From: Candidatus Limicola stercorigallinarum | GTDB lineage: Bacteria; Actinomycetota; Coriobacteriia; Coriobacteriales; Coriobacteriaceae | Assembly (NCBI GenBank): GCA_018711625.1 | Contig: DVID01000009.1 | Location: forward strand, 1-64,000 | Direction: 5' to 3' | DNA: 64,000 nucleotides | Part shown: piece after piece, positions 17,491 to 26,597 of the stretch | How the letters are laid out: every line of letters begins with the position of its first letter | How positions within the stretch are numbered: the first letter of the stretch is position 1 | Position numbers and translations under genes: made by a program | Notes under the pieces: generated by a model | The model's database searches: none | Told to the model about the DNA's origin: nothing | Seen by the model: only the letters and a program-made list of their open reading frames with translations

Positions 17491-18477
17491 TTACGTGTGT
17501 GCCTGGGGACGAGCGCCTTCTCGCGGCAAATGCCGGAAGTTGGCCCACACGTCCACGAGGCCGACGATGCTCAGGATGAAAAACATCGTCTCAATCCAGA
17601 CAGCGAACAGTAAAACCAGTGTGCGCGTAAAGCATCCCATCCGATGCTGCTCAAGCTTGGCGAGCAAAACGCCAAAGCCCTGCAGCATGAAGATGAAGCG
17701 AACGCTCAGAAGCACCGTGAGCGAACAGGTAAGCACCACGCTGGCATACGGGATGTTGGCCATGGAAGCACCACATCCCACGATGCTAAGCGCAAGCGCA
17801 CCTACCGACCACAGCGGCGCATCAAACGCCGCAATGCGCACCGGACCCGTGCCGCCACGCGTAGCAACGATGCGTGCGCCAGAGGCGGCGAAGAGCGTGT
17901 TTGCCATCGCGCTCAACACGTAAACCATCGGCCACAAATGCATCACGATGGGTTCGAGCGTGGCAACAAGCACAGTTGCATCTATACCGGTGCCAGCAGA
18001 GGCCTCGATGGTCTCCATCAGCATCCCGTGCATAACCGTGACGATATTCGAACCTTGAAGTGCGACGCTTGTGGCGTCGACACCAAGACCCAGCACGGTC
18101 ATGGCCGCAATGAGCGTTGACGTCGCCGTCACCCCTGCACGATGAACGTGCATGAGCGTAGCGATACCCAGCGCCGAGACGGTTGCCGGGATTGCCACGA
18201 AGGCGGAGAGGGGCTGCTGCATCATGCCGATGCCCACAAGCCCCACCACAGCCATACACGTGGCGATGACAAGACCCGAGACCCAACTGCCCGAACGATC
18301 GAGCAGCATGCGCACAACCGCGCCGAGCAGCAACGTTCCCAGAAGCGGATTCCACGACTGGATAGCCACACTGAGAGCGATGCCTAGACACAGAAGCACC
18401 TGCTCCCACGGACGACCGGAAAAATCCGGCCGACGCGCGAGGCTCTGGTTATCGGTGTCGCGCTCGAACGGGGTCAT
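17491..18477 (-). CDS. DUF2232 (YybS-like) membrane protein
   Basis: A 328-residue protein with about eight hydrophobic segments. Its position between rpsR and rplI is that of YybS/DUF2232 proteins in many Gram-positive bacteria, and the topology agrees. The family has no established biochemical function. It follows rpsR by 18 bp, so it is in the same operon. I rely mostly on synteny and topology for this call. Confidence 0.8.
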   Translation of the reverse strand: MTPFERDTDNQSLARRPDFSGRPWEQVLLCLGIALSVAIQSWNPLLGTLLLGAVVRMLLDRSGSWVSGLVIATCMAVVGLVGIGMMQQPLSAFVAIPATVSALGIATLMHVHRAGVTATSTLIAAMTVLGLGVDATSVALQGSNIVTVMHGMLMETIEASAGTGIDATVLVATLEPIVMHLWPMVYVLSAMANTLFAASGARIVATRGGTGPVRIAAFDAPLWSVGALALSIVGCGASMANIPYASVVLTCSLTVLLSVRFIFMLQGFGVLLAKLEQHRMGCFTRTLVLLFAVWIETMFFILSIVGLVDVWANFRHLPREGARPQAHT

Positions 18478-18495
18478 CTGTTCTTACGCCGTCTG

Positions 18496-18762
18496 TTAGC
18501 CGCGGTCGCGGCCGCCGCGGGAGGAAACCACGGGGACGGTGTACGGCAGAAGGGCCATCTCGCGGGCGCGCTTGATGGCGTTAGCGATGTCATGCTGGTG
18601 CTGCGTGCAAGCGCCAGTGACGCGACGCGGCTTGATCTTGCCACGGTCGGTCATGTACTTACGGAGGAGCTGAGTATCCTTGTAGTCGATATACTCGGTG
18701 TTCTCCTTGCAGAACTGGCAGTACTTACGACGCGGCTGACGTGCTGAATAATCATTAGCCAT
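18496..18762 (-). CDS. rpsR: 30S ribosomal protein S18
   Basis: An 88-residue protein of the small subunit that binds S6 and 16S rRNA. It contains YCQFCKEN, the [16 protein letters not shown] core and a later CTQHQH. The three cysteines plus His indicate the zinc-binding C+ form of S18. It lies between ssb and the DUF2232 gene. Confidence 0.98.
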   Translation of the reverse strand: MANDYSARQPRRKYCQFCKENTEYIDYKDTQLLRKYMTDRGKIKPRRVTGACTQHQHDIANAIKRAREMALLPYTVPVVSSRGGRDRG

Positions 18763-18828
18763 GTCAAAATACCTTTCTTTTGGCGAGGGGGCAGGTACCT
18801 CCCCGCCCTCACTAAAAACCGACTATCC

Positions 18829-19290
18829 CTAGAACGGGATGTCCTCATCGTAGACGTCCACTGCGGGCGGAGCCTGCAGGGGCGCCGCAGGTTGAGCCTG
18901 AGCCTGTGGAGCATACGACCGCGGCGCCGGTGCGGGCGCATAGCCGCCGTCAGGACCCTGTGCCCCGCGCGACATGAACTCGATCTCATCAACGATGACC
19001 TCGAGCTTGCTGCGGCGCTGGCCGTCGCGCTCCCAGGAGCTGTAGCGCAGCTTCCCCTCGATCGCGACCTTCGAGCCCTTCTGGAGGTAACGACTCACGG
19101 CCTCGGCGCGCGTGCCGAACATGGTGCAGTCGACGAAGTTGGGATAGTCCTCCCAGTCGCCGGTCTGCGGGTTCTTGCGGCGGTCGTTGACCGCCACGCC
19201 GAACGAGAGCACCTGGGTGCCGCCCGCCGTCATGCGCAGCTCGGGATCGCGCGTGAGATTGCCGGAGATGTTCACTCGGTTGATGCTCAT
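18829..19290 (-). CDS. ssb: single-stranded DNA-binding protein
   Basis: I choose the ATG at 19290 (153 residues, MSINRVNISGNLT); the GTG three codons earlier sits too close to the GAGAGG site. The OB-fold domain spans residues 1-110. A flexible Ala/Pro/Gln linker leads to the acidic tip DEDIPF, which recruits replication and repair partners. It is placed between rpsF and rpsR, the normal bacterial order. Confidence 0.97.
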   Translation of the reverse strand: MSINRVNISGNLTRDPELRMTAGGTQVLSFGVAVNDRRKNPQTGDWEDYPNFVDCTMFGTRAEAVSRYLQKGSKVAIEGKLRYSSWERDGQRRSKLEVIVDEIEFMSRGAQGPDGGYAPAPAPRSYAPQAQAQPAAPLQAPPAVDVYDEDIPF

Positions 19291-19357
19291 GTGGCTCACT
19301 GCCTCTCAAACCTACGGGCACAATGCCCTGGGCGCATAGCGCCCCTTCCTTGCGCTC

Positions 19358-19651
19358 TTACTCCTTGTCGTCGCGACGGACGATCATGTGACGCTTCACC
19401 GCATCGGTAATGCGGAGAACGCGGTCCAGCTCGGAGATCTGGGCGGGGTCTGCATGGAAGTTGATGAGGGTGTAGTCACCTTCAGTGAGACCGTCGATCT
19501 CGTAGGCGAGCTTACGCTTACCCCACTCGTCGACGTTGTCGACCTTGCCAGCACCCTCGGCGATCGTGGTGTCGATGCGCTTCATAACAGCGAGACGAGT
19601 CTCGGGGTCGAGTGCCGGGTTGACAAAAAACAGCAGTTCATAGGCCTTCAT
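19358..19651 (-). CDS. rpsF: 30S ribosomal protein S6
   Basis: A 97-residue protein. The start at 19651 (MKAYELLFFVNP) has AGAGGAGGTGA just upstream; the ORF start seven codons earlier lies within that site. The conserved WGKRKLAYEI segment is present. It is the first gene of the rpsF-ssb-rpsR-DUF2232-rplI operon. A leader hairpin and a good promoter are annotated separately. Confidence 0.98.
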   Translation of the reverse strand: MKAYELLFFVNPALDPETRLAVMKRIDTTIAEGAGKVDNVDEWGKRKLAYEIDGLTEGDYTLINFHADPAQISELDRVLRITDAVKRHMIVRRDDKE

Positions 19652-19675
19652 GTGGTCACCTCCTCTGGGCATAAG

Positions 19676-19704
19676 GCTCCGGGTCGTGAAGGTGCGCCCG
19701 AAGC
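19676..19704 (-). promoter_or_regulatory. leader hairpin, possible S6:S18 autoregulatory site
   Basis: In the rpsF leader GCUUCGGG pairs with CCCGGAGC (one G-U pair) around a 13-base loop, 25 bases before the start codon. In many bacteria the S6:S18 complex binds an rpsF leader with a CCG element; a CCG sits at this stem. The match to that motif is only suggestive. Confidence 0.4.
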
Positions 19705-19720
19705 AGGAAAGGACTCAGCA

Positions 19721-19749
19721 ACTATACCTGCTTGCGCGCGTTTTCTCAA
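19721..19749 (-). promoter_or_regulatory. promoter of the rpsF operon
   Basis: Minus-strand TTGAGA (19744-19749), a 17-bp spacer and TATAGT (19721-19726): each hexamer matches five of six consensus positions. The leader would be about 60 bases. Confidence 0.8.
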
Positions 19750-19976
19750 GAACAGCCTGATGAACCATCATGAGCTCAACACAAGCTCAAAAGATTGGGG
19801 CTCATATGGCAACGGATGAGCCTCATGCCCTCCCATCTCCGCCGCTGGATGACCGTCGATAGAGCCATTGTCGCAGGTGCGCCTGCACAGCCTTTATTGA
19901 TATGGCCACGCCATGTTCCCAAATGCTTCTTCTGCGTGACGCGTCAAACACACCCGCGCTGATAGACCCGCCATAC

Positions 19977-20014
19977 AAAAACGGGCGGTTGCCGGAATAC
20001 CAGCAACCGCCCGT
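19977..20014 (-). terminator. terminator of the DUF4013 gene
   Basis: ACGGGCGGTTGC and GCAACCGCCCGT form a perfect 12-bp stem with a 10-base loop; on the minus strand it runs into TTTTTG. It is about 80 bp beyond the DUF4013 stop. The remaining part of the 19652-20093 gap holds the rpsF promoter and no gene. Confidence 0.88.
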
Positions 20015-20093
20015 CTTGATTTCATCGCTTTTCCACAGACACCACATCACGCAAACGGTATGTGACGGCATGGCCGGAAAGAGTTGGCTCCCC

Positions 20094-21251
20094 CTAATGA
20101 CGCTCCACCGGATCGTCCGAAGACGCAGGCTCCCCGTGCCCTGCATCCTCATGGCCAGAAGAAGTATCTCCAGGCACAACGGGCGTAGCAGGCGCCTCGG
20201 GAACATCGGGCGTCTCCTCGGCATCAGGCGCCTCAGCCTTAGGGGCGGCATCAGAGTTCTGCCCCGAAGGTGCATCGTGCGGCGCCACCGTCTCCACCGG
20301 GGCCACCGGTGTCTGGGGAGTGGCACTCCAGGTGTTGCTGTTGACGTGGTTGCCGTGCGGAACATCGTCTGGCAGAGGATCGGATGACACACCCCAGCGA
20401 TTGACATCAAAGTGGCTGAACCACTGGCCCGTCACGTTGATGGTGATCATCTGCAGGCCAATGGCAATCATCTGGCTCACCAGCGCAAACGCAATGATCA
20501 CAAGCAGGATAAGCAGAAGCCACGCAGGGCTGGACGAGAAGAAACCGTGCAGCACCCCCGCGATAACGCCCTCAACGCTGCCGGTCAGAGCGTGGCCGTA
20601 TTGCGCCCCCACACTCAGCGCGGGCAAAACGCTCAACACGCTACCCGTTAGCACCAACGCCGATACAATCATGGTCACCACACTCAAGGCCAAGCTGATA
20701 GCCGCCGAAATGATGAGGGCAAGGTAGGTGCGCAAAAAGCCGCGCACGTCGCGCCCGATCATCTCAAACAAACGGTCGATGCGCCAACCGGCCGCAAAAC
20801 CGTCGTAGAGCGTTGCGCGCATCATGGCCGCCTGGATAAATGCTGTCACCAGCAAACCAAGCGCGGCACCCACCAGGCCAACGCTGGAGTAATTGATCCC
20901 GTCGTGTACAAAAATATCAACACCTAGGTTGTATGAGGATGAAAGCATGAGCTCGATCGAACCCAAGCTGATGATGCTCACCGCAACGCCGGCTACAATC
21001 GCCATGGAGAGGTACACCAACAACGACCAAGCTCCCGTGCCGAGCACCTTTCCGATATTGACGCCTTGGCGCTTGGGCGAGGCATCGAGACCCCATGCGG
21101 TAAGCCGTGCCCACTCGTAGGAATATCCTAAAACGGCAATCTGGCCAAGAATAGGAATCCAGCCTACAAGCGCCAAGATGATGATGGGTTTATACCAGCC
21201 GGGCTCGCGTGTCATCTGCTTCCATGACGAAACAAAACCCCATTGTTGCAT
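20094..21251 (-). CDS. DUF4013 membrane protein
   Basis: A 385-residue protein with five or six hydrophobic segments between residues 20 and 270, matching the DUF4013 pattern (IPILGQIAVLGYSYEWARL). The C-terminal ~100 residues are a Pro/Ala/Glu/Asp-rich, probably disordered cytoplasmic or surface tail. Homologs are of unknown function. It is followed by its own strong terminator; the small orphan upstream (gap 25 bp) is likely in the same transcript. Confidence 0.75.
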   Translation of the reverse strand: MQQWGFVSSWKQMTREPGWYKPIIILALVGWIPILGQIAVLGYSYEWARLTAWGLDASPKRQGVNIGKVLGTGAWSLLVYLSMAIVAGVAVSIISLGSIELMLSSSYNLGVDIFVHDGINYSSVGLVGAALGLLVTAFIQAAMMRATLYDGFAAGWRIDRLFEMIGRDVRGFLRTYLALIISAAISLALSVVTMIVSALVLTGSVLSVLPALSVGAQYGHALTGSVEGVIAGVLHGFFSSSPAWLLLILLVIIAFALVSQMIAIGLQMITINVTGQWFSHFDVNRWGVSSDPLPDDVPHGNHVNSNTWSATPQTPVAPVETVAPHDAPSGQNSDAAPKAEAPDAEETPDVPEAPATPVVPGDTSSGHEDAGHGEPASSDDPVERH

Positions 21252-21276
21252 CGAAATCGACCCTTCCTCATGCTAT

Positions 21277-21786
21277 CTAAACCAAGGCGAGAACGCCTAA
21301 CGGTGTGGTGCGCGGACAAAGCTGCCTTGTGGCGCCCAACACAATAACCTGTTCATCAAATACCATGCCCCCGTTGCGGCGGTAATACGGCTGCGCCACC
21401 AAAAGCGCATCCGCATCGCCCCGATGGGCGCATTCGCACACAAGCGCATCACCCGATGCACCGTCGCTGTGCACCACACCATCATAAATGAGGGCATACC
21501 CTGCCGGAAGCTCACGCGCCAACAATGCCTCAACCGATTGCATCACCTCATGCGGGCTTGCACCAGGGTGATCGGCCACATCAATACCTTCCGAGCCAAG
21601 AAGCACCGTGAAGGGAATGAGCGGAGAGCAAGCATCCTTAAGCCGCCGCGCTTCTGCAAAGGCATACCACACCGCTCGAGATAGACCATCGGTGCCCAGC
21701 AGCGCAGCAAGCTCGCGCCACGTCATATCTCCCTGCAGGCCATTGCTGCCGCCGCTCTGCTGAGACGCACATACCGGTCTGTACAT
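21277..21786 (-). CDS. orphan protein, distant paralog of the 43707-44156 product
   Basis: A 169-residue protein. I start at 21786 (MYRPVCASQQSG) because AGGGGG lies seven bases upstream; the longer ORF overlaps the tRNA promoter. The second half contains GYALIYDGVVHSD, then GDALVCECAHRGDADALL and a run of hydrophobic beta-like segments. The same spacing of YA-IY-G-V, DALLV and an aromatic turn appears in the protein at 43707-44156, so both may belong to one small unnamed family. No catalytic motif or membrane segment. It lies 25 bp upstream of the DUF4013 gene. Confidence 0.65.
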   Translation of the reverse strand: MYRPVCASQQSGGSNGLQGDMTWRELAALLGTDGLSRAVWYAFAEARRLKDACSPLIPFTVLLGSEGIDVADHPGASPHEVMQSVEALLARELPAGYALIYDGVVHSDGASGDALVCECAHRGDADALLVAQPYYRRNGGMVFDEQVIVLGATRQLCPRTTPLGVLALV

Positions 21787-21980
21787 AATGCCCCCTAACG
21801 TCACCTTTGAGTGTAGGGCGCAAAATGCGCGCCGCCCAGGCTCACCACCAAGACTTAAGCGGCCCTTCCCCAGACCATAAGCAGTTATTAAGAAAGCTCT
21901 GAAACGCCGGGCGGGGCGGCGAAATCTAAGCTGGCAGATCAAACTTCCGCGCCTGCTGTGAGATTCGTCAAAAATCGCGG

Positions 21981-22008
21981 TTGCAATGTAGACAAGATAC
22001 GGTACAAT
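21981..22008 (+). promoter_or_regulatory. promoter of the tRNA-Ser genes
   Basis: TTGCAA (21981-21986), 16 bp, TACAAT (22003-22008), with the first tRNA-Ser starting 17 bases after the -10 box. Confidence 0.7.
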
Positions 22009-22024
22009 TTCCAATGCACTTTAC

Positions 22025-22115
22025 GGAGAGTTGTCCGAGTGGCCGAAGGAGCACGATTGGAAATCGTGTAGGCGCCAAAAGCGTCTCCAGGGTTCAAATC
22101 CCTGACTCTCCGCCA
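22025..22115 (+). tRNA. tRNA-Ser (GGA anticodon)
   Basis: Acceptor GGAGAGT pairs with ACTCTCC. The anticodon loop is TTGGAAA (GGA). A long variable arm, as in class II tRNAs, and the T-loop GTTCAAATC are present. CCA is encoded. Reads UCC and UCU codons. Confidence 0.97.
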
Positions 22116-22170
22116 GTTGCTTTTCTCGCGACGCGCTTGCCTCAAGGCGGCGCGTCGTTTCACCCCATGC

Positions 22171-22263
22171 GGAGGGGTGGCAGAGTGGTTGAATGCGGCG
22201 GTCTCGAAAACCGTTTATCCGGTAACCCCGGGTACGAGGGTTCGAATCCCTCCTCCTCCGCCA
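22171..22263 (+). tRNA. tRNA-Ser (CGA anticodon)
   Basis: Acceptor GGAGGGG pairs with CTCCTCC (one G-U). The anticodon loop is CTCGAAA (CGA), with a long variable arm and encoded CCA. Reads UCG. It follows the first tRNA-Ser by 55 bp and probably shares its promoter. Confidence 0.97.
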
Positions 22264-22566
22264 GCTTCTTAATTCCTTTCAACAACCTCACTAGATGAGA
22301 TGCCCTGTGCGTGGCCCTATTCCGCGCACGCGCGGGTCCGTACTCCCCCTTGCGCATGTTCCAGAATACACAACGCTTATTGCTAGTTTATATAGATTTA
22401 TAGACATATTTCTATCCTTATGCCACATATTCTATTGATATTCTCCGGTTTTTACACCGCTGAGCTGGGAAAATGCAATATCCTGGATACTATGGAGCCA
22501 AGAAAACAAGCTTCACAGGGATGAAGGTACCGCCCGCATCTTGGATGCATCCCAAGGAGGTAGCCC
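22264..22566. other. 303-bp AT-rich gap before the ParB-like/BMP gene
   Basis: The middle (about 22370-22450) is clearly AT-rich compared with the surroundings and contains runs such as TTTATATAGATTTATAG, suggesting bent DNA or an UP element. TTTACA, 17 bp and TGCAAT further down is a possible promoter. No gene and no clear tRNA terminator are visible. Confidence 0.5.
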
Positions 22567-24528
22567 ATGCTTGACGACTATCGCAAGGCGCGCAAACGTG
22601 CACTCAAGGAGCTGCAACGTGATGTCTCCGCAGGCCACTATCCCTACCCTCCCGCGCTGGACGATATCCTTAAAGGCGAGGGGTCGCAGGGCGAGATTCC
22701 CCTTGGCCTTGCCGAGATTGATCTTTCACTCATCGCGGGCACGCGCACGCGCGGGCGGCAAAACACCTTCTCGCGCAACTTTATGCCCCTGCCAGAACCT
22801 AACTCGGAGTTTGCCGGCAAGTGGAGCGCGCTCATTGACTCCCAGCGCGAAGAGGGCATTCGCGAGCCCATTGTGGTGTACGAGTTTCTGCAGCGGTTCT
22901 ATGTTCAGGAAGGCAACAAGCGCGTCTCGGTGAGCCGCTACCTCGACGCTCCGAGCATCCTTGCCAAAATCACGCGCGTGATACCCATGCCCTCCGATCA
23001 CAAGGCGGTGCGCATCTACCGTGAGTTCACTGACTTCTATAACGTTGCCCCCATCTATGGAATCATCTTTGGCGAAGAGGGTGGCTACCTCAAACTCGCG
23101 GCCGCTGTAGGCCAAGACCTTGAGCATCCCTGGCCCGAGGATGCAGTGAAAACCCTGCGCAGCGCCTTTTTCTTGTTTGCAAGCGCCTGGCGCATGCAGG
23201 GCGGCAATGAGCTTGATATGGAGATAGGCGACGCCTTCCTTATCTATCTCAAAATCTACGGCCTTGATGACGCGGCGAACGCAAGCCAGCGTACCGTGGA
23301 CGACATGGTGCGCCGCATCTGGACAGAGTTTATCGTTTCTTCCAAGCCAGATGCCATCGCCTATGTAGAGACACCCGCAAAGTGGGGCAACGGGCGCATC
23401 ATCCCCGAGATCAAGCATCTTTACCAGGGAACTATGCTCGCCAAGCCGCTCTGCGTTGCCTTCATCTACGAAAGTAGCCCCCTCGAATCGGGCTGGGAGA
23501 AGCTCCACGACGCTGGCCGCCACGAGCTCGAGCTGCGCCTAGGCCCCATGGTGAAAACCATCACGTACACGCATTGCAAAAGTGATGCCGCCTTCGACCG
23601 CGCCGTCGAAGACGCCGTTGCCCATGACGCCGACCTCGTTGTGACAGTACACCCCACACAAATGACGCAGGCACTCCGCGCGGCGGTCACACACCCCTCG
23701 GTGCAGGTGATCAACTGCTCGGTAAGTCTCTCACACAGCGCGGTGCGCACCTTCTACGGACGCATGTACGAACCAAAATACCTGCTGGGCGCCCTTGCGG
23801 CAAGCATGGCCAAGAATCACAAAGTGGGCTATGTTGCCGAGACTCCCATCTTCAGCACGGTCTCCGAAATCAACGCCTTCGCCATTGGCGCCCAGATGGT
23901 TGACCCCTATGTCACCGTGTTCCTCAAATGGTTCTCCGCCAAAGACTACGACTGGCGGCGCGAGCTTGCCGAGGAGGATGTTCGCATCATTTCGGGCCAC
24001 GACTATCCCAATCCCCAGGACGAGCACGAGCCCTGGGGAGTCTACCGCGTAGAGGAGAATGGTGCCTTCACGCATCTCGCTGCACCCGTTTGGCACTGGG
24101 GCCGCTATTACGAGCTCATCGCGCAATCCATTCGCAGCGATTCGTGGAGCCGGGAGACTGAAGGGCGTCGCGACCGCGCCCTCAACTACTGGTGGGGCAT
24201 GTCGGCCGGCATCTTGGACACGGCGGTCTCCCCAGCGGTACCGCGCGGCCAGCGCACGCTCGTGGAAATCATCCGCCAACCGCTGCTTTCGCACCGCGTT
24301 GAACCGTTTGCCGGGGCCCTGGTAAGCCAAAGCGGACCGGTTCAATCGGCCGACGCCGGGCGCCTTTCGAGCGAAGAGATTGTGCGCATGAACTGGCTCA
24401 ACGAAAACGTGATGGGGCGCCTGCCTGAGCAGCGCGAGCTCTCGCAAGACGGACTCAAAAAAGTTGAGGTGGCTGGCGTGATTCCACTCGACCCCCACAC
24501 CCTTGCCCGCACCGAGGCTAGCTCATGA
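22567..24528 (+). CDS. ParB-like / BMP-domain fusion protein
   Basis: A 653-residue cytoplasmic protein with AAGGAGG before the ATG. There is no signal peptide or lipobox. Residues about 97-131 (VVYEFLQRFYVQEGNKRVSV) look like a ParB/sulfiredoxin-type fold. Residues about 295-480 resemble BMP/Med/PnrA-type nucleoside-binding proteins (KPLCVAFIYES; HDADLVVTVHPTQM; KVGYVAETP; INAFAIGAQ). BMP proteins are normally secreted parts of nucleoside importers, so a cytosolic fusion suggests a sensor or regulatory binding protein. It overlaps the next gene by four bases (ATGA), indicating coupled translation with a metallophosphoesterase. Domain calls are by eye; function unknown. Confidence 0.8.
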   Translation: MLDDYRKARKRALKELQRDVSAGHYPYPPALDDILKGEGSQGEIPLGLAEIDLSLIAGTRTRGRQNTFSRNFMPLPEPNSEFAGKWSALIDSQREEGIREPIVVYEFLQRFYVQEGNKRVSVSRYLDAPSILAKITRVIPMPSDHKAVRIYREFTDFYNVAPIYGIIFGEEGGYLKLAAAVGQDLEHPWPEDAVKTLRSAFFLFASAWRMQGGNELDMEIGDAFLIYLKIYGLDDAANASQRTVDDMVRRIWTEFIVSSKPDAIAYVETPAKWGNGRIIPEIKHLYQGTMLAKPLCVAFIYESSPLESGWEKLHDAGRHELELRLGPMVKTITYTHCKSDAAFDRAVEDAVAHDADLVVTVHPTQMTQALRAAVTHPSVQVINCSVSLSHSAVRTFYGRMYEPKYLLGALAASMAKNHKVGYVAETPIFSTVSEINAFAIGAQMVDPYVTVFLKWFSAKDYDWRRELAEEDVRIISGHDYPNPQDEHEPWGVYRVEENGAFTHLAAPVWHWGRYYELIAQSIRSDSWSRETEGRRDRALNYWWGMSAGILDTAVSPAVPRGQRTLVEIIRQPLLSHRVEPFAGALVSQSGPVQSADAGRLSSEEIVRMNWLNENVMGRLPEQRELSQDGLKKVEVAGVIPLDPHTLARTEASS

Positions 24529-25172
24529 GAATCCTTGCTATTTCAGATGTTGAGGAGGAGTGGCTCACCGTCTACTACGATGCGGAGCGTATGCGCGGGG
24601 TGGACCTCATCATCTCGTGCGGCGACTTGCCCGCAAGCTATCTGGAGCACATCGTGACCCTCTCGAATGTGCCCTTGGCATATGTGCCGGGAAACCATGA
24701 CACCGCGTATCGCCAGCATGCGCCCGAGGGTTGTGTCCCCCTCGACGGAGCCGTGCGCTCGTTCCGCGGCCTCAACATTATGGGAATCGGCGGGTCGGTG
24801 CGCTACAACGAGCGCGTATACGGCTTCACTGAGCAGGAGATGCGTTGGCGCGCGATGAGCATGGGGGCGGTGGGGGCCTCGATGGGTGGCGTCGACATTC
24901 TGGTCACGCACGCGCCGGTGGCGGGATACGGCGATATGGAAGACCTTCCCCATCGTGGCTTTGCAGCATTTGAGACCCTGCTCAACCACCTTAAGCCGCG
25001 CTATCTTGTGCACGGGCATATACATATGTCATACGCACGCGTGAAGCGCGTGCGCACGCACCCAAGCGGCACCACGCTCGTCAACGCCTGCGGACACACC
25101 TGGATCGACATCCCCGACGAAACAATCGACCCCACGCGGCATCGCGGGTTTTTGCGGCCAAGTCCCTTATAA
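24525..25172 (+). CDS. calcineurin-like metallophosphoesterase
   Basis: A 215-residue enzyme of the binuclear-metal phosphoesterase superfamily. The signature blocks are present in order: ISDVEEEW (block 1, with Glu where DxH normally has His), CGDLP, PGNHD, VTHAP and HGHIH. The missing first His may alter metal binding. Its start overlaps the stop of the ParB-like/BMP gene, so the two products probably act together, for example hydrolysing a nucleotide or phosphodiester that the first protein senses. That link is inference. Confidence 0.88.
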   Translation: MRILAISDVEEEWLTVYYDAERMRGVDLIISCGDLPASYLEHIVTLSNVPLAYVPGNHDTAYRQHAPEGCVPLDGAVRSFRGLNIMGIGGSVRYNERVYGFTEQEMRWRAMSMGAVGASMGGVDILVTHAPVAGYGDMEDLPHRGFAAFETLLNHLKPRYLVHGHIHMSYARVKRVRTHPSGTTLVNACGHTWIDIPDETIDPTRHRGFLRPSPL

Positions 25173-25253
25173 CAGATGCCTCGGCAGACCGATGTGAGAC
25201 GCTTGCCATCCATCCCCCTTCGCGCGAGCACGGGTGCGCCCGGAGGGAACAAG

Positions 25254-25314
25254 CGCCCCGCATCGGCCTGTCGGGGCGAATATGCAGGCGAGACGTTGAG
25301 GCAGCATCTCGCCT
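25254..25314. terminator. two hairpins between convergent transcripts
   Basis: CGCCCCG/CGGGGCG (25254-25260, 25272-25278) and AGGCGAGA/TCTCGCCT (25286-25293, 25307-25314) lie between the phosphoesterase and galK stops. No T-runs; termination is inferred from position. Confidence 0.55.
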
Positions 25315-25328
25315 ACACGTATAACCAA

Positions 25329-26582
25329 CTACAAAGCGCCCAAGCACACGGCACCGGTCTGGCGAATGCCTGTGCGATAGACGTTCTCGCGGCCAAAATA
25401 GGTTGCCATGAAGTCAACGTAGTCCGCGGTCTTATCCTTGGGCACCGCGCACATGATGACGCCCGCAAAGCCGCCGCCGTGCAGGCGGCATACGCCTGCG
25501 CCCGCCTGCTTGAGGAAGTGCTGGGTGAGCGCAAGCGCCAGCGGGATCGACTGCTCCTTGGGATCTGACGCCACATAGGCGTTTTGCAAAAGCTCCCAGG
25601 AAGAGGTGCCCGAAGCCTCGATCATCCTGAGCACACAGGCCTTATCGCCCTGCTCGAGTGCCTGGACAGCGATATCCACACGGTCGCACTCCTCAAAGTA
25701 GTGCAGTGCACGCAGGATTGCGCGGTCATTACCCAGCTTGGTGCGGATGGCGCCCAGATTTTGCAGGAGCGCGTCCTTTGTGGTTTCCGAGAGTGTCGTG
25801 GCTCCCAGCTCGGCCGCCACAGCACGCATCTCACCCGGCACCGAGGAATACTCGGCCGAAAGATCAGCGTGGCCCTTGCCCGTGTTGACAATCACCAAAT
25901 CCAGGTCCAGGGCATCGTAGGAGAAGTCCACCTTGCGGTAGCTCACGCCGTCTGAGAAATCGAGGAGGATCGTACCGCCCACCGCGCAGGCCATCTGATC
26001 CATAAGTCCCGAAGCCTTATCCCAGAAGTGATTCTCGGCGAACTGACCAATGCGCGCATATTCAGCGCACGAAATGGCATCGCTGTTAAAAAGATGGTCG
26101 ATGATGGAGCACACGAGCATCTCAAACGATGCAGAGGAGCTCACACCTGCTGAAGGAATAACCTCGGAGGAAACAACGGCGTTAAAGCCGCCTACCTCGT
26201 AGCCCATGTCGCGCGCGGCAACCACCATGCCGGCAACCAGCGAACGTGTGCCCTGGCAATGCGGGGTCTCGGCCACCGTGGCAAGGTCGATATCGATAGC
26301 GTCTGGATAACCCTCGCTCACAATGTGGACGTGACCGTCGTCGCTCTTTGCGGCAGCAGCGATGGTGTCCATCGTGATGCTTGCGGCCAAAATCCTGCCG
26401 CCATTGTGATCGGTATGGTTACCGATAATCTCGGTACGGCCAGGCGCCGAGAAAAACTCCACCTCATCTGCGCCATAAAGCTCGGTGTACCAGGCCTTAA
26501 GATGTTGAAGCCGTGCGGCAGCCTCGTCGGCCGCCGGCCCATATACCAACGGAAGCATCATGTTTGATGCCATGTCCTCCAT
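25329..26582 (-). CDS. galK: galactokinase
   Basis: Phosphorylates galactose to galactose-1-phosphate with ATP in the Leloir pathway. The 417-residue protein has the galactose signature PGRTEIIGNHTDHNGG, the GHMP-kinase ATP motif PSAGVSSSASFE and a C-terminal LHGGGFAGVIM motif. AAGGAGGACAAC precedes the ATG. It follows galT by 15 bp on the same strand. It would process galactose released by the alpha-galactosidase encoded 4 kb away. Confidence 0.96.
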   Translation of the reverse strand: MEDMASNMMLPLVYGPAADEAAARLQHLKAWYTELYGADEVEFFSAPGRTEIIGNHTDHNGGRILAASITMDTIAAAAKSDDGHVHIVSEGYPDAIDIDLATVAETPHCQGTRSLVAGMVVAARDMGYEVGGFNAVVSSEVIPSAGVSSSASFEMLVCSIIDHLFNSDAISCAEYARIGQFAENHFWDKASGLMDQMACAVGGTILLDFSDGVSYRKVDFSYDALDLDLVIVNTGKGHADLSAEYSSVPGEMRAVAAELGATTLSETTKDALLQNLGAIRTKLGNDRAILRALHYFEECDRVDIAVQALEQGDKACVLRMIEASGTSSWELLQNAYVASDPKEQSIPLALALTQHFLKQAGAGVCRLHGGGFAGVIMCAVPKDKTADYVDFMATYFGRENVYRTGIRQTGAVCLGAL

Positions 26583-26597
26583 GTTGTCCTCCTTATA

